This document shows positions 1 through 6,818 of a DNA stretch of 20,107 nucleotides, piece after piece. The DNA is from VGEM01 sp033764265. Its GTDB lineage: Bacteria > Pseudomonadota > Alphaproteobacteria > Rhodospirillales > Rhodospirillaceae. The stretch is taken from NCBI GenBank assembly GCA_033764265.1, contig JANRJB010000147.1:1-20107 (forward strand), written 5' to 3'. The notes under the pieces are model-generated. The model saw nothing but the letters and a program-made list of their open reading frames with translations. It was not told the DNA's origin and did no database searches. The position numbers were made by a program, and so were the translations under genes. Each line of letters begins with the position of its first letter. The first letter of the stretch is position 1.

Positions 1-1
1 C

Positions 2-742
2 AGGGCCGTGGCCTACAGCGGCTTCCGCGTGCCGACCTTGAACGAGTTGTACCGGCCGTTCCGCGTCGGCAACGACATCACCGAGGCCAACCCGGCGTTG
101 ACGCCCGAGCGTCTGTACGGCGGCGATCTCGGCGTCGACGGGCGGCTTGGTTCGGACCTTACGGTCGGCGTGACATACTTTCATGCCCGGCTGACCGACG
201 CGGTCGCCAACATCACGGTGCGGACCGCCCCGGGGCTCGACCCCGTGCTGGGTGTATTCGTGCCGGTGGGCGGAGTGCTGCGCCAGCGCCGCAATCTCGG
301 CCGCATCGCCGCCGATGGGATCGAGGCCGAGGCGACCTGGCGCGTGTCCGATGCGCTCGCCCTGACGGCGCGCTACCTATTCACCGATCCCACCGTTCGC
401 CGCAGTCCCGACCAGCCCGACCTGGTCGGCAAAAGGCTCGCCCAGGTCGCGCGCCACCAGGGCACGCTGGCGGTGTCGTGGCAGCCGGCCGCGCGCCTGA
501 CGATCGACGCGCAGCTGCGCGCCACCTCGCGCCAATTCGACGACGACCAGAATCTCCGGACCTTGCGCGGCTACGTTGTCTCGGACCTGTCGCTCGGCTT
601 CGCGCTGATCGAGCGGGCCGAATTGTTCCTGGCCGCCGAGAACCTGTTCGACCGCACCATCGAAACCGGTCGCAGCGCCGACGGCCTGATCTCGGTCGGC
701 CAGCGGCGACAGTTCGCCGGCGGCGTGAGGCTCGCGTTCTGA
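2..742 (+). CDS. TonB-dependent outer-membrane receptor, C-terminal fragment (cut by window edge)
   Basis: The reading frame is open from the first bases, so the true start lies outside the window and only about 246 residues of the C-terminal beta-barrel are seen. The segment begins with the receptor motif FRVPTLNELYRPFRVG followed by T-E-A-N-P-x-L-x-P-E-R, which is typical of the barrel of siderophore/vitamin B12-type TonB-dependent receptors. It continues as alternating amphipathic strands and ends in a terminal Phe (GGVRLAF), the usual outer-membrane assembly signal. Such proteins import scarce or bulky ligands across the outer membrane using TonB-ExbBD energy. The ligand cannot be told from this part. 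It is 67 bp upstream of the nitrilase-like gene on the same strand, so co-transcription is plausible. No convincing terminator lies between them. Confidence 0.9.
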   Translation, partial: RAVAYSGFRVPTLNELYRPFRVGNDITEANPALTPERLYGGDLGVDGRLGSDLTVGVTYFHARLTDAVANITVRTAPGLDPVLGVFVPVGGVLRQRRNLGRIAADGIEAEATWRVSDALALTARYLFTDPTVRRSPDQPDLVGKRLAQVARHQGTLAVSWQPAARLTIDAQLRATSRQFDDDQNLRTLRGYVVSDLSLGFALIERAELFLAAENLFDRTIETGRSADGLISVGQRRQFAGGVRLAF

Positions 743-809
743 CGCGGCGATTTGCCCGGAACGCCGTTGCGGCGTAGCCTCGGGCCACAGCAGGGGGAGG
801 GGCCGTTTC

Positions 810-1874
810 GTGGACGAAAGAACCGAGGCGCCGACGGTGCCGGTCTACACCGCGACCGCGCTGCAGGTGCGCGTCAAATGCGTCAACCGCTGCCCGGACC
901 GCGCGTCGGCGCGGGCGCGGATGATGCAGACGCTGGCCCACGTCGCCGAGAAGGTGCGCGGGGTCAAGCGCTGGATGGGCCCCAATTGCCGGCTGGTCGT
1001 GCTGCCGGAATACTTTCTCACCTCGTTTCCGCAGGACGAACCGATCGCCGCCTGGGCCGATAAGGCCGCACTCGCGCCCGACGGGCCCGAGTACGAAGCC
1101 ATGGGCCGCATCGCCCAGGACAACGACGTCTACCTCGCCGGCAATGCCTACGAGCTCGACCGCCACTTCCCCGGCCTCTATTTCCAGACCTGCTTCGTCG
1201 TCGCGCCCGACGGCACGGTGATCCTGCGCTACCGCCGGCTCAATTCGATGTTCGCGCCCACGCCGCACGACGTGTGGGATAAGTACCTCGACATTTATGG
1301 CCTCGACGCGGTGTTTCCGGTGGCCGACACGCCGATCGGCCGGCTCGCGCCGATCGCGTCGGAGGAGATTTTGTATCCCGAGATCGCCCGCTGCTTCGCC
1401 ATGCGCGGCGCCGAGGTGTTCCTGCACTCCAGCAGCGAGAACGGCAGCATCGAGCCGACGCCGAAGGACATCGCCAAGCGGGCGCGCGCCATCGAGAACA
1501 TGGCCTACGTGGTCTCGGCCAACACCGGCGGACTCGACGATATCGACCTGACCGAAGACAGCGCCAACGGCTGTTCGCGCGTCATCGACTACCAGGGCAA
1601 CGTGATGCGCATCGCCGGCTGGGGCGAGACCGCCAACGCCAGCGCCCAGCTTGATATCAACGTGCTGCGCCGCGAGCGACGCAAGCCGGGCATGAGCAAC
1701 TACCTGTCGCGCCAGCGCAACGAGGTGTTCGTCCACGCCTACGCCGCCCACGTGCATCAGCCGGCCAACGGGCTGCTGGACGCCAACGGCGAGGTGAGGT
1801 CCGTGCCGCGCAGCCACTTCGCCGAGGCGCAACGCCGCACCATTCAGTCGCTGATCGACAAGGGGGTCATATGA
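810..1874 (+). CDS. Nitrilase-superfamily (carbon-nitrogen hydrolase fold) protein with altered catalytic residues
   Basis: The 354-residue protein has the nitrilase layout: catalytic Glu67 in VVLPEYFL, a second segment RYRRLN at 140-145, the elbow IASEEILYPE at 182-191, then AMRGAEVFLH and RARAIENMAYVVSANTGG. Known members use a Glu-Lys-Cys triad to hydrolyse nitriles, amides or carbamoyl groups. Here Lys is replaced by Arg143 (codon 1236-1238, CGG) and the nucleophilic Cys by Ser184 (codon 1359-1361, TCG). The fold call is firm but ordinary amidase or nitrilase chemistry is doubtful; it may be a pseudoenzyme, a binding protein or a Ser-using variant. There is no signal peptide, so it should be cytoplasmic. 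The start is GTG, chosen for the strong purine-rich site GGGGGAGGGG about 8 bases upstream. The stop overlaps the next gene by 4 bp (ATGA), implying translational coupling. Confidence 0.88.
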   Translation: MDERTEAPTVPVYTATALQVRVKCVNRCPDRASARARMMQTLAHVAEKVRGVKRWMGPNCRLVVLPEYFLTSFPQDEPIAAWADKAALAPDGPEYEAMGRIAQDNDVYLAGNAYELDRHFPGLYFQTCFVVAPDGTVILRYRRLNSMFAPTPHDVWDKYLDIYGLDAVFPVADTPIGRLAPIASEEILYPEIARCFAMRGAEVFLHSSSENGSIEPTPKDIAKRARAIENMAYVVSANTGGLDDIDLTEDSANGCSRVIDYQGNVMRIAGWGETANASAQLDINVLRRERRKPGMSNYLSRQRNEVFVHAYAAHVHQPANGLLDANGEVRSVPRSHFAEAQRRTIQSLIDKGVI

Positions 1875-2917
1875 GAACTGTTATCGGCCTGCTCGCCACA
1901 CTGATCGCAGGATTGGCCGCCGGCCCCGCGCTCGCGCAGTCCATCGCGCTGGCCGACCGCAAGGGCGTCCAGGAGATCGTGCTGATCGTCAAGGACCTGG
2001 ACAAGGCAACCACCGTCTACCGCGAGGTCGGCAAGTTCGTCGTCAAGTCCGAGGGCGCGGTGCCGACGGCGCTGCTCGCGGCCTGGGGCCTGCCGGCCCA
2101 GGCCACGGCGGTCGAGCGGGTGATGGGCGTGCCGTCGACCGACAAGGGCCTGTTGCGCCTGATCAGGATCGACGGCGTGCCCCAGGTGCAGATGCGCTCG
2201 AGCGCCCGGCCGTTCGATACCGGCGGCATCTTCAATTTCAACGCGCTGGTTCGCGACATGGACGGCGTGTTCGAGGCCCTGCGCGACCACGGCTTCCAGG
2301 GCTTCGCCGATCCCAACAGTTACACCATCTTCGGGAAAAAATACGCGGGCGCGATGCTGCGTGGCCACGACGGGGTGGTGATCAATCTGCTCCAGCGCGT
2401 CGACCAGCCCTACGACGACGTGCCGGCATTCGACTCCATGAGTCACATCATCAACGCCACCCAGATGGTGAAGAACTACGACCAGAGCTTCAAATTCTTC
2501 ACCGAAACGCTCGGCTGGACGGTGCGCTGGGAGGCCTCGCCCAACTGGCCGCCGGACGGTTCCAACAACATGAGCCTGCCCAACAGCCTGCTCGTCGCCG
2601 GCCAGGTGAAGGAGCGCGCGGCAAGTTTCAGGTTCGGCGACGATGCCGACGGCGGCACCATCGAGATTTTCCATTTCGACGGCATCACCGGGAAGGACTT
2701 CTCCGACCGGGTCATGCCGCCGAATTTCGGCGTGATGAGCTACCGCGTCCATGTGCCCGGGCTTGAGGCCTATGCGCGTGGGTTGGCGGGCAAGGGTGTT
2801 GCGCCGCGGGTGCCGCTCGCGACCCACACGATCGCGCCCTACGGCCGCGTGCGCTACATGGTGATCACCGCGCCCGACGGCGCCTGGCTCGAGCTGTTCG
2901 AGCAGATCGGTGGATAA
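1871..2917 (+). CDS. Exported VOC-family (glyoxalase/dioxygenase fold) protein, two domains
   Basis: The 348-residue product starts with a Sec signal peptide (positively charged start, Leu/Ala core, cleavage expected after ALA at residue 22). The mature part has two VOC modules. The first opens with QEIVLIVKDLDKATTVYREV; the second opens with HIINATQMVKNYDQSFKFF and closes with YMVITAPDGAWLELFE. VOC proteins bind a metal and catalyse isomerisation, ring cleavage or conjugation of small molecules, or simply bind ligands. The first module has Gln where the N-terminal metal-binding His often sits, so only the second may bind metal. The ATG lies inside the stop of the nitrilase-like gene, with AAGGGGG just upstream as ribosome site. 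Predicted export to the periplasm is unusual for this family and pairs it with the TonB receptor and the exported DUF1838 protein. The substrate is unknown. Confidence 0.83.
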   Translation: MRTVIGLLATLIAGLAAGPALAQSIALADRKGVQEIVLIVKDLDKATTVYREVGKFVVKSEGAVPTALLAAWGLPAQATAVERVMGVPSTDKGLLRLIRIDGVPQVQMRSSARPFDTGGIFNFNALVRDMDGVFEALRDHGFQGFADPNSYTIFGKKYAGAMLRGHDGVVINLLQRVDQPYDDVPAFDSMSHIINATQMVKNYDQSFKFFTETLGWTVRWEASPNWPPDGSNNMSLPNSLLVAGQVKERAASFRFGDDADGGTIEIFHFDGITGKDFSDRVMPPNFGVMSYRVHVPGLEAYARGLAGKGVAPRVPLATHTIAPYGRVRYMVITAPDGAWLELFEQIGG

Positions 2918-2922
2918 AGAAG

Positions 2923-2970
2923 CAATGGGGTCAGAGTAAATTGAATTTTCGATTTACTCTGACCCCATTG
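2923..2970. repeat. 48-bp near-perfect palindrome between convergent genes (REP-like / bidirectional terminator)
   Basis: The left arm caatggggtcagagtaaa (2923-2940) is exactly repeated in inverse at 2953-2970. Pairing continues one more base (2941/2952), then one T/G mismatch, then three more pairs around a tiny loop. It lies 5 bp after the VOC stop and 11 bp before the DUF1838 stop, and its centre is markedly AT-rich against the surrounding GC-rich DNA. From memory, the GGGGTCAGAGTAAA half-site recurs in many proteobacterial genomes next to IS200-like REP-associated tyrosine transposases, so this is probably a mobilised REP-type unit that now also ends transcription from both sides. The perfect inverted repeat is seen directly; the family link was not searched. 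Confidence 0.8.
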
Positions 2971-2981
2971 AACGGTTTTTC

Positions 2982-3869
2982 TCACTCGGCCCGCGGCGGC
3001 GTGGTCGGCTGGACCTTCTTGCGGAAGTACGTCCAGCTGGTCTCGTTCGGGCGGGTGTCGGTCAAGGGCGGCGGCGTCACGTACTCGGGATAGTTCTTGG
3101 CGATCTCGTCGCGCATGTGCTTCGGGATGTCCTCGAACTTGTCGAGCATGCGGCCGGCGGTGCTGACGTAGAACAGGCCGTCGCGCCCGCTCATCTCCAT
3201 CCACGGCAGCCACTCCGACATGCGCTGCCAGGCCACGCGCACGTTGGCCTGGTCCTTCTTGCCGTCGAGCAGGTCGGCCCTGTCGGCGAAGAAGTTGAAC
3301 ATCTCGGTGGCGTGGTAGTAGCCGCCGATGTTCTTCTGGTACTCGCCGGCCAGCGGATTGACGTAGAACAGCGGGATGGTCGAGGTCATCCAAACCTGTT
3401 CGCCCAGGATGGTGCCGGGGAACTTCATCGGCTTGCCCTCGCGGTCCATGCCGTAGCTCGGCCGGCTGTTGACCGGGTCGTTGGCCACGTGCAGCACGGT
3501 CACCGACTGGCCGGTGTAGGGGTTGTCCCAGGTGCGCAGGTACTCGCCGGTCTTGGGGTCGCGATACAGCAGGAGCTCGCGCGAGACCAGGCGGTAGCCG
3601 TAGTTGCCCTTGTCGTCGCGCACCGTGCCGCAGCGGCGGGTGTTCATGCCGTCGACGTTGAACAGCACCTTGTCCGCCATGCCGCGCACGCGGCCGAAAG
3701 CGGTGCCGTGCCAGTAATAGGTGACCGGCTTGTCGTCGATCAGCGAGCACTGCAATTTGCGCATGACCTTGGCCACGCCCTCGGCGGTGTTCAGGTCGAG
3801 CGTTTCGGCCTGCGCCGGCGCGGCCAGCGCGGCGGCGACGAGGCCGAGTGTCAGGTAACGAGCGATCAT
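2982..3869 (-). CDS. Exported DUF1838-family protein
   Basis: The 295-residue protein has a Sec signal peptide with cleavage expected after AQA (residue 21). The mature region matches the pattern I know for DUF1838: a 'K-P-V-T-Y-Y-W-H-G-T-x-F-G' segment, then NVDGMNTRR, YGYRLVSRELLLYRDPKTGE, TWDNPYTGQ and VLHVANDPVN. The family has no established reaction; members often occur in clusters that metabolise aromatic, terpenoid or steroid-like compounds, which is background knowledge and not shown here. The start ATG is preceded by a good ribosome site (GGAGGG, about 6 bases away). It lies 44 bp after the oxidoreductase stop on the same strand and is probably the last gene of a three-gene operon ending at the 48-bp palindrome. 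Confidence 0.85.
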   Translation of the reverse strand: MIARYLTLGLVAAALAAPAQAETLDLNTAEGVAKVMRKLQCSLIDDKPVTYYWHGTAFGRVRGMADKVLFNVDGMNTRRCGTVRDDKGNYGYRLVSRELLLYRDPKTGEYLRTWDNPYTGQSVTVLHVANDPVNSRPSYGMDREGKPMKFPGTILGEQVWMTSTIPLFYVNPLAGEYQKNIGGYYHATEMFNFFADRADLLDGKKDQANVRVAWQRMSEWLPWMEMSGRDGLFYVSTAGRMLDKFEDIPKHMRDEIAKNYPEYVTPPPLTDTRPNETSWTYFRKKVQPTTPPRAE

Positions 3870-3913
3870 CAGGGTCCCTCCGTTGTGACGATAGTGCGCG
3901 CGGCCGCTTCGCG

Positions 3914-4945
3914 TCAGGCGCCGGGCGCCAGACGCACGACGATCTTGCCGATGTTGCGACCGGAGAGCAGATAGTCCACGGCCTCGGGCACCGCTTCAAG
4001 CCCTTCAAAGCGCCGCGGATCGACGAACACCCGGATTTGATTTTTGTCATAGAGGTCGAGCAGGCGCGCCGCCGCCTCGGGCCAGAATTCCTGATAATGG
4101 GGGTTGATGAATCCGCGAATGCTGGCCGACTTGAAATACAGTTTTGTCCAGGCGCGGCCCTGGGTCACGGTCTGCAACGGCTTTCCAACTTCCGACGTAT
4201 AGCCGCTGATGACCAACCGTCCGCGCACCGCCAGATTGTCGACCAGAGCGTCATAGATCGTCCCGCCCACGGAATCGTAGGCAAGGTTTACGCCGGCAGG
4301 ATATTCGCGTTTCAGCGCCTCGGCGACATCTTCGGTGCGGTAGTCGATCGACCGGTCGCAGCCGATGGTGCGCAACAGCGCGCACTTCTCCGCGCCGCCG
4401 GCGATGCCGATGACATGGTTGCCGGCCAGTTTGGCGACCTGCACGACGATGTGGCCCAGGCCGCCCGCCGCCGCCGACACCGCCACCACCTCGCCGGTCG
4501 AAAGCTCGCCGGCGCGCGTCAGGCCGATCAGCCCCGACACGCCGGTCGGGAACAAGGTCAGCATCTCCGCGGTCGGCGCGTCGATCTTGTGCAGCCGGCC
4601 TGCCTCGGCGACCTGATAGTCGCGATAGCCGGTGCCAACCTTCCAGGTGGCGACCGCATCGCCCTCTTTGAAGCCGGTGACGCCGCGCCCGACAGCGGCG
4701 ACGCGGCCCACCACCTCGATGCCCATGTCGGTGGGCGTGGTGAAGGTCATGTAGGCCACCGCGTTGCGCATCATGTTGTAGTCGTACACGCCATTGACGC
4801 CGGCCAGCACGTTGCGCACCACCATCTCGCCGTCGCCCGGGTCCTGCCACGGCGTCTCGACGATGCGCGTGCAGGCGCGGAAGTCCTCGCCGAAACGCTC
4901 CAGCACGAATTTGCGGTAGGTCCTGGGGAACATGACCGGGCTCAT
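3914..4945 (-). CDS. MDR-superfamily NAD(P)H-dependent oxidoreductase (quinone reductase / ZADH2-like)
   Basis: The 343-residue enzyme is a medium-chain dehydrogenase/reductase without structural zinc. The N-terminal GroES-like domain includes VLAGVNGVYDYNMMRN and the turn MGIEVVGRVAAVGRGVTGFKEGDAV (residues about 74-98). The nucleotide-binding domain shows the fold signature SAAAGGLGHIVVQVAKLAG (about 157-175), and the C-terminal part ends NIGKIVVRL. The closest type I recognise is the zinc-binding-dehydrogenase-domain protein 2 / prostaglandin reductase 3 group, which reduces activated double bonds of enones with NADPH. The substrate here is unknown. I chose the ATG at 4945 because it overlaps the stop of the cyclase-like gene by 4 bp (ATGA), indicating coupling. 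A second ATG at 4933 is possible, and an in-frame extension to 5032 is Arg-rich and lies within the cyclase gene, so it was rejected. Confidence 0.88.
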   Translation of the reverse strand: MSPVMFPRTYRKFVLERFGEDFRACTRIVETPWQDPGDGEMVVRNVLAGVNGVYDYNMMRNAVAYMTFTTPTDMGIEVVGRVAAVGRGVTGFKEGDAVATWKVGTGYRDYQVAEAGRLHKIDAPTAEMLTLFPTGVSGLIGLTRAGELSTGEVVAVSAAAGGLGHIVVQVAKLAGNHVIGIAGGAEKCALLRTIGCDRSIDYRTEDVAEALKREYPAGVNLAYDSVGGTIYDALVDNLAVRGRLVISGYTSEVGKPLQTVTQGRAWTKLYFKSASIRGFINPHYQEFWPEAAARLLDLYDKNQIRVFVDPRRFEGLEAVPEAVDYLLSGRNIGKIVVRLAPGA

Positions 4946-6630
4946 GCGGCGTCGCCGTCGCCGGCCTTGGGCTTGGCGCCGATGTGGCGGTATTCCACCG
5001 CGCCTTTGCCGTAGACGCGTTTGGGTTCCCACAACAGCCGGTAAAGCGGCTCAGCGCCGTCGGCGGCGGCCAGGACAGCGTACTTGTAAATGCCGCCGGC
5101 GGTCTTGTCGTGCACCGCGCGGCTGCACACGATCTCACCGGCCGCGCCGCGCGCGCAGATGTCGTCGATGACGGCGAGCGCGTCGCCGAACGGCTCGCCG
5201 TCGTCCACGACCACGTCGCCGCGATGCACGCCGATGCGCAGGGCCAGCGGCATGTCGGGGTTGTCGCGCACCCAGCCGGCGATCTCCTGCTGGATCTCGG
5301 TGGCCGCCGCGACCGCCGCGATCGGATCGGCGAACGTGGCCAGAATGCCGTCGCCGGTGTGCTTCAGTTCGGCGCCCCGGCCGGCTTTGATCGCCGCGCG
5401 TACCACGCTGTTATGCGTGCGCACCAGCCGCTGCGCGCCCGAATTGCCGATCTGGCCGGTGACCGCGGTCGAGCCGACCATATCGGTCAACAGCACGGTC
5501 AACTGCTGCGCGGCCGCCGCCTTATCGTTGGGCATGGTCCAGAAGCGCATGGCGTCGACCACCGCCGCGTCGACGGGCGTTGGCTGGCCGTCGAGCCGCG
5601 CGGCCATAGCGGCCCGGCCGGCCTCGAGCATGTGCTTGTAGCGCGGGCGGCCGGCGTAGCTGTCGACCCGGTCGCAAAAGGCCGCGGCGCTGGTCGCGTC
5701 GACGCCGGTGGCGGCCAGCACGCCCGACAGCACCTCGCGGGCGGTGGCGGGCGTCAGCGTATCGCGCTCGATCAGCGTCTGGTTGGCGCCGGCCAGGTAC
5801 AGGTTGAAGCCGAAGCGGGCGAACGACGGCAGGGTGGGGAAGTAGGGCGCCAGTTCCGTCAACGCGGCCGCCGCGAACTGCAACAGCTTGTCGCGCTCGG
5901 CGGCGATGAAGTCCTCCAGGATGCTCGCGGCCGCGGCCGGCGTGCCCGGCGTTGCCTCGGCCGCACCGACATCGCCCGCCGGGGTCAGAATGTCGCCGGC
6001 GTGGTTCTCGGGGGGCGCGGTCGGCGGCGGCGCCGGCGCGGTGCGGGCGGGCCGGGCGTAACGGTCGGCCATGTCGGTCCGCGGTCGCGCTGTCGCCGCC
6101 GATGGTTCGGCCTCGGCGTCATCGGTGCCGCCGCCATGCAGCAAGACCTGCGCCACCTTGCGCCGTGTCGCCTCGGACTTGTTGCGCCACAACAGGAACT
6201 CGATCGGCACGACGACGCGGAACAACACCAGCATGCCTGCCAGCGCCGCGGCCAAGAACGCGATCGCCACCACCGGGCCCAGCACGCTGCCGCGCGCGGC
6301 GGTCATCAGCACCGCCGACAGCACCGCGCCGATGGCGCCTACCGCCACGCCGCCGCCGGCCACCATGAACCCGCGCGCGATCAGGTCCGAGCCCGCGTCC
6401 GGCGCGCGCGCCTGCGCTGACGACCCGGCGCTGCCCCAGATCACCCTGATCTTGGGTTCCGCGCCGATCTGGGCGGTTTCCTCGATCAGCAGGCAGGGCG
6501 CGTTCTCCGCGGCGAAGTGCGCGGCGGCCCGTTCGCGCGCCGCGGCCTCGTCGAGCGTGGAGAAGCGCGCGACCAGACGCCACTGGCCGGCGCGGATTTC
6601 ATAGATTTCGTAGTTCGTGTCGTGCGCCAT
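4942..6630 (-). CDS. Membrane-anchored class III adenylate/guanylate cyclase-like protein
   Basis: The 562-residue protein has a short soluble N-terminus, two hydrophobic helices (about 85-110 and 116-147), a Pro/Ala-rich linker (about 170-235), an Ala-rich helical segment and a C-terminal class III cyclase domain (about 376-535). Conserved parts are LTVLLTDMVGST with metal Asp383, ELKHTGDGILATF with Lys423 and metal Asp427 (44 residues apart), and LRIGVHRGDVVV. In the later segment FGDALAVIDDI, the transition-state Asn and Arg of the usual N-x3-R motif are Ala486 and Asp490. The protein may therefore make cAMP poorly, pair with another cyclase subunit, or act only as a nucleotide sensor. The start at 6630 begins MAHDTNYEIYEIR; an extension to 6795 reads through a repeat-like spacer and is unlikely. 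It is the first gene of the operon with the MDR reductase and DUF1838. Confidence 0.87.
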   Translation of the reverse strand: MAHDTNYEIYEIRAGQWRLVARFSTLDEAAARERAAAHFAAENAPCLLIEETAQIGAEPKIRVIWGSAGSSAQARAPDAGSDLIARGFMVAGGGVAVGAIGAVLSAVLMTAARGSVLGPVVAIAFLAAALAGMLVLFRVVVPIEFLLWRNKSEATRRKVAQVLLHGGGTDDAEAEPSAATARPRTDMADRYARPARTAPAPPPTAPPENHAGDILTPAGDVGAAEATPGTPAAAASILEDFIAAERDKLLQFAAAALTELAPYFPTLPSFARFGFNLYLAGANQTLIERDTLTPATAREVLSGVLAATGVDATSAAAFCDRVDSYAGRPRYKHMLEAGRAAMAARLDGQPTPVDAAVVDAMRFWTMPNDKAAAAQQLTVLLTDMVGSTAVTGQIGNSGAQRLVRTHNSVVRAAIKAGRGAELKHTGDGILATFADPIAAVAAATEIQQEIAGWVRDNPDMPLALRIGVHRGDVVVDDGEPFGDALAVIDDICARGAAGEIVCSRAVHDKTAGGIYKYAVLAAADGAEPLYRLLWEPKRVYGKGAVEYRHIGAKPKAGDGDAA

Positions 6631-6684
6631 GCGCGGCAGCGAAGCCGGAAATTGGGTCGTGTGGGCGGTCAAGCCGGGTGACTG

Positions 6685-6715
6685 TATGGCAGGGACAAGG
6701 CCCGGAAAACAGGGC
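6685..6715. repeat. Degenerate 'PGLVPAI'-type interspersed repeat copy
   Basis: In the 188-bp gap between the divergent cyclase-like and GST-like genes, the - strand would read P-G-L-V-P-A-I-Q. From memory this is the peptide signature of a very common alphaproteobacterial intergenic repeat (core like GGGACAAGCCCGG). Here the core is gggacaaggcccgg with a 1-bp insertion, followed by ggaaaacagggct. It is one diverged copy, so the assignment is tentative. The promoters of both flanking genes must lie in this gap, but I see no clear -35/-10 pair. Confidence 0.35.
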
Positions 6716-6818
6716 TTCGTCGCAAGTTCACACACCGTTCGCCGGGTGGCTTGCGCCGCGCCCGCGGAACCGCCAGCATCGCCCCAACGTTGCATCGGTC
6801 GGCTCGGAGGGCACTTTT

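Noticed and set aside
761..775. Short hairpin ACGCCG-ttg-CGGCGT after the receptor fragment as a terminator.
   Set aside because: Only 6 bp with a 3-base loop and no T-run; it cannot be called a terminator, so read-through into the nitrilase-like gene remains likely.
381..1832. Long open frame on the - strand, antisense to the receptor and nitrilase-like genes.
   Set aside because: It is a GC-rich shadow frame: low-complexity Arg/Gly/Ala/His composition, no recognisable domain, and the opposite strand encodes clear families over the whole stretch.
2854..4050. Long - strand frame overlapping the DUF1838 gene in another register.
   Set aside because: Arg/Pro-rich composition and no domain, while the DUF1838 frame has a signal peptide, ribosome site and family motifs.
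4984..6420. Long + strand frame antisense to the cyclase-like gene.
   Set aside because: His/Arg/Gly-rich shadow; the cyclase domain motifs are unmistakable on the - strand.
6631..6795. Upstream extension of the cyclase-like gene to a start at 6795.
   Set aside because: The extra 55 residues include the repeat-derived peptide PGLVPAIQSPG and show no similarity to cyclases; MAHDTNYEIYEIR is a natural start.
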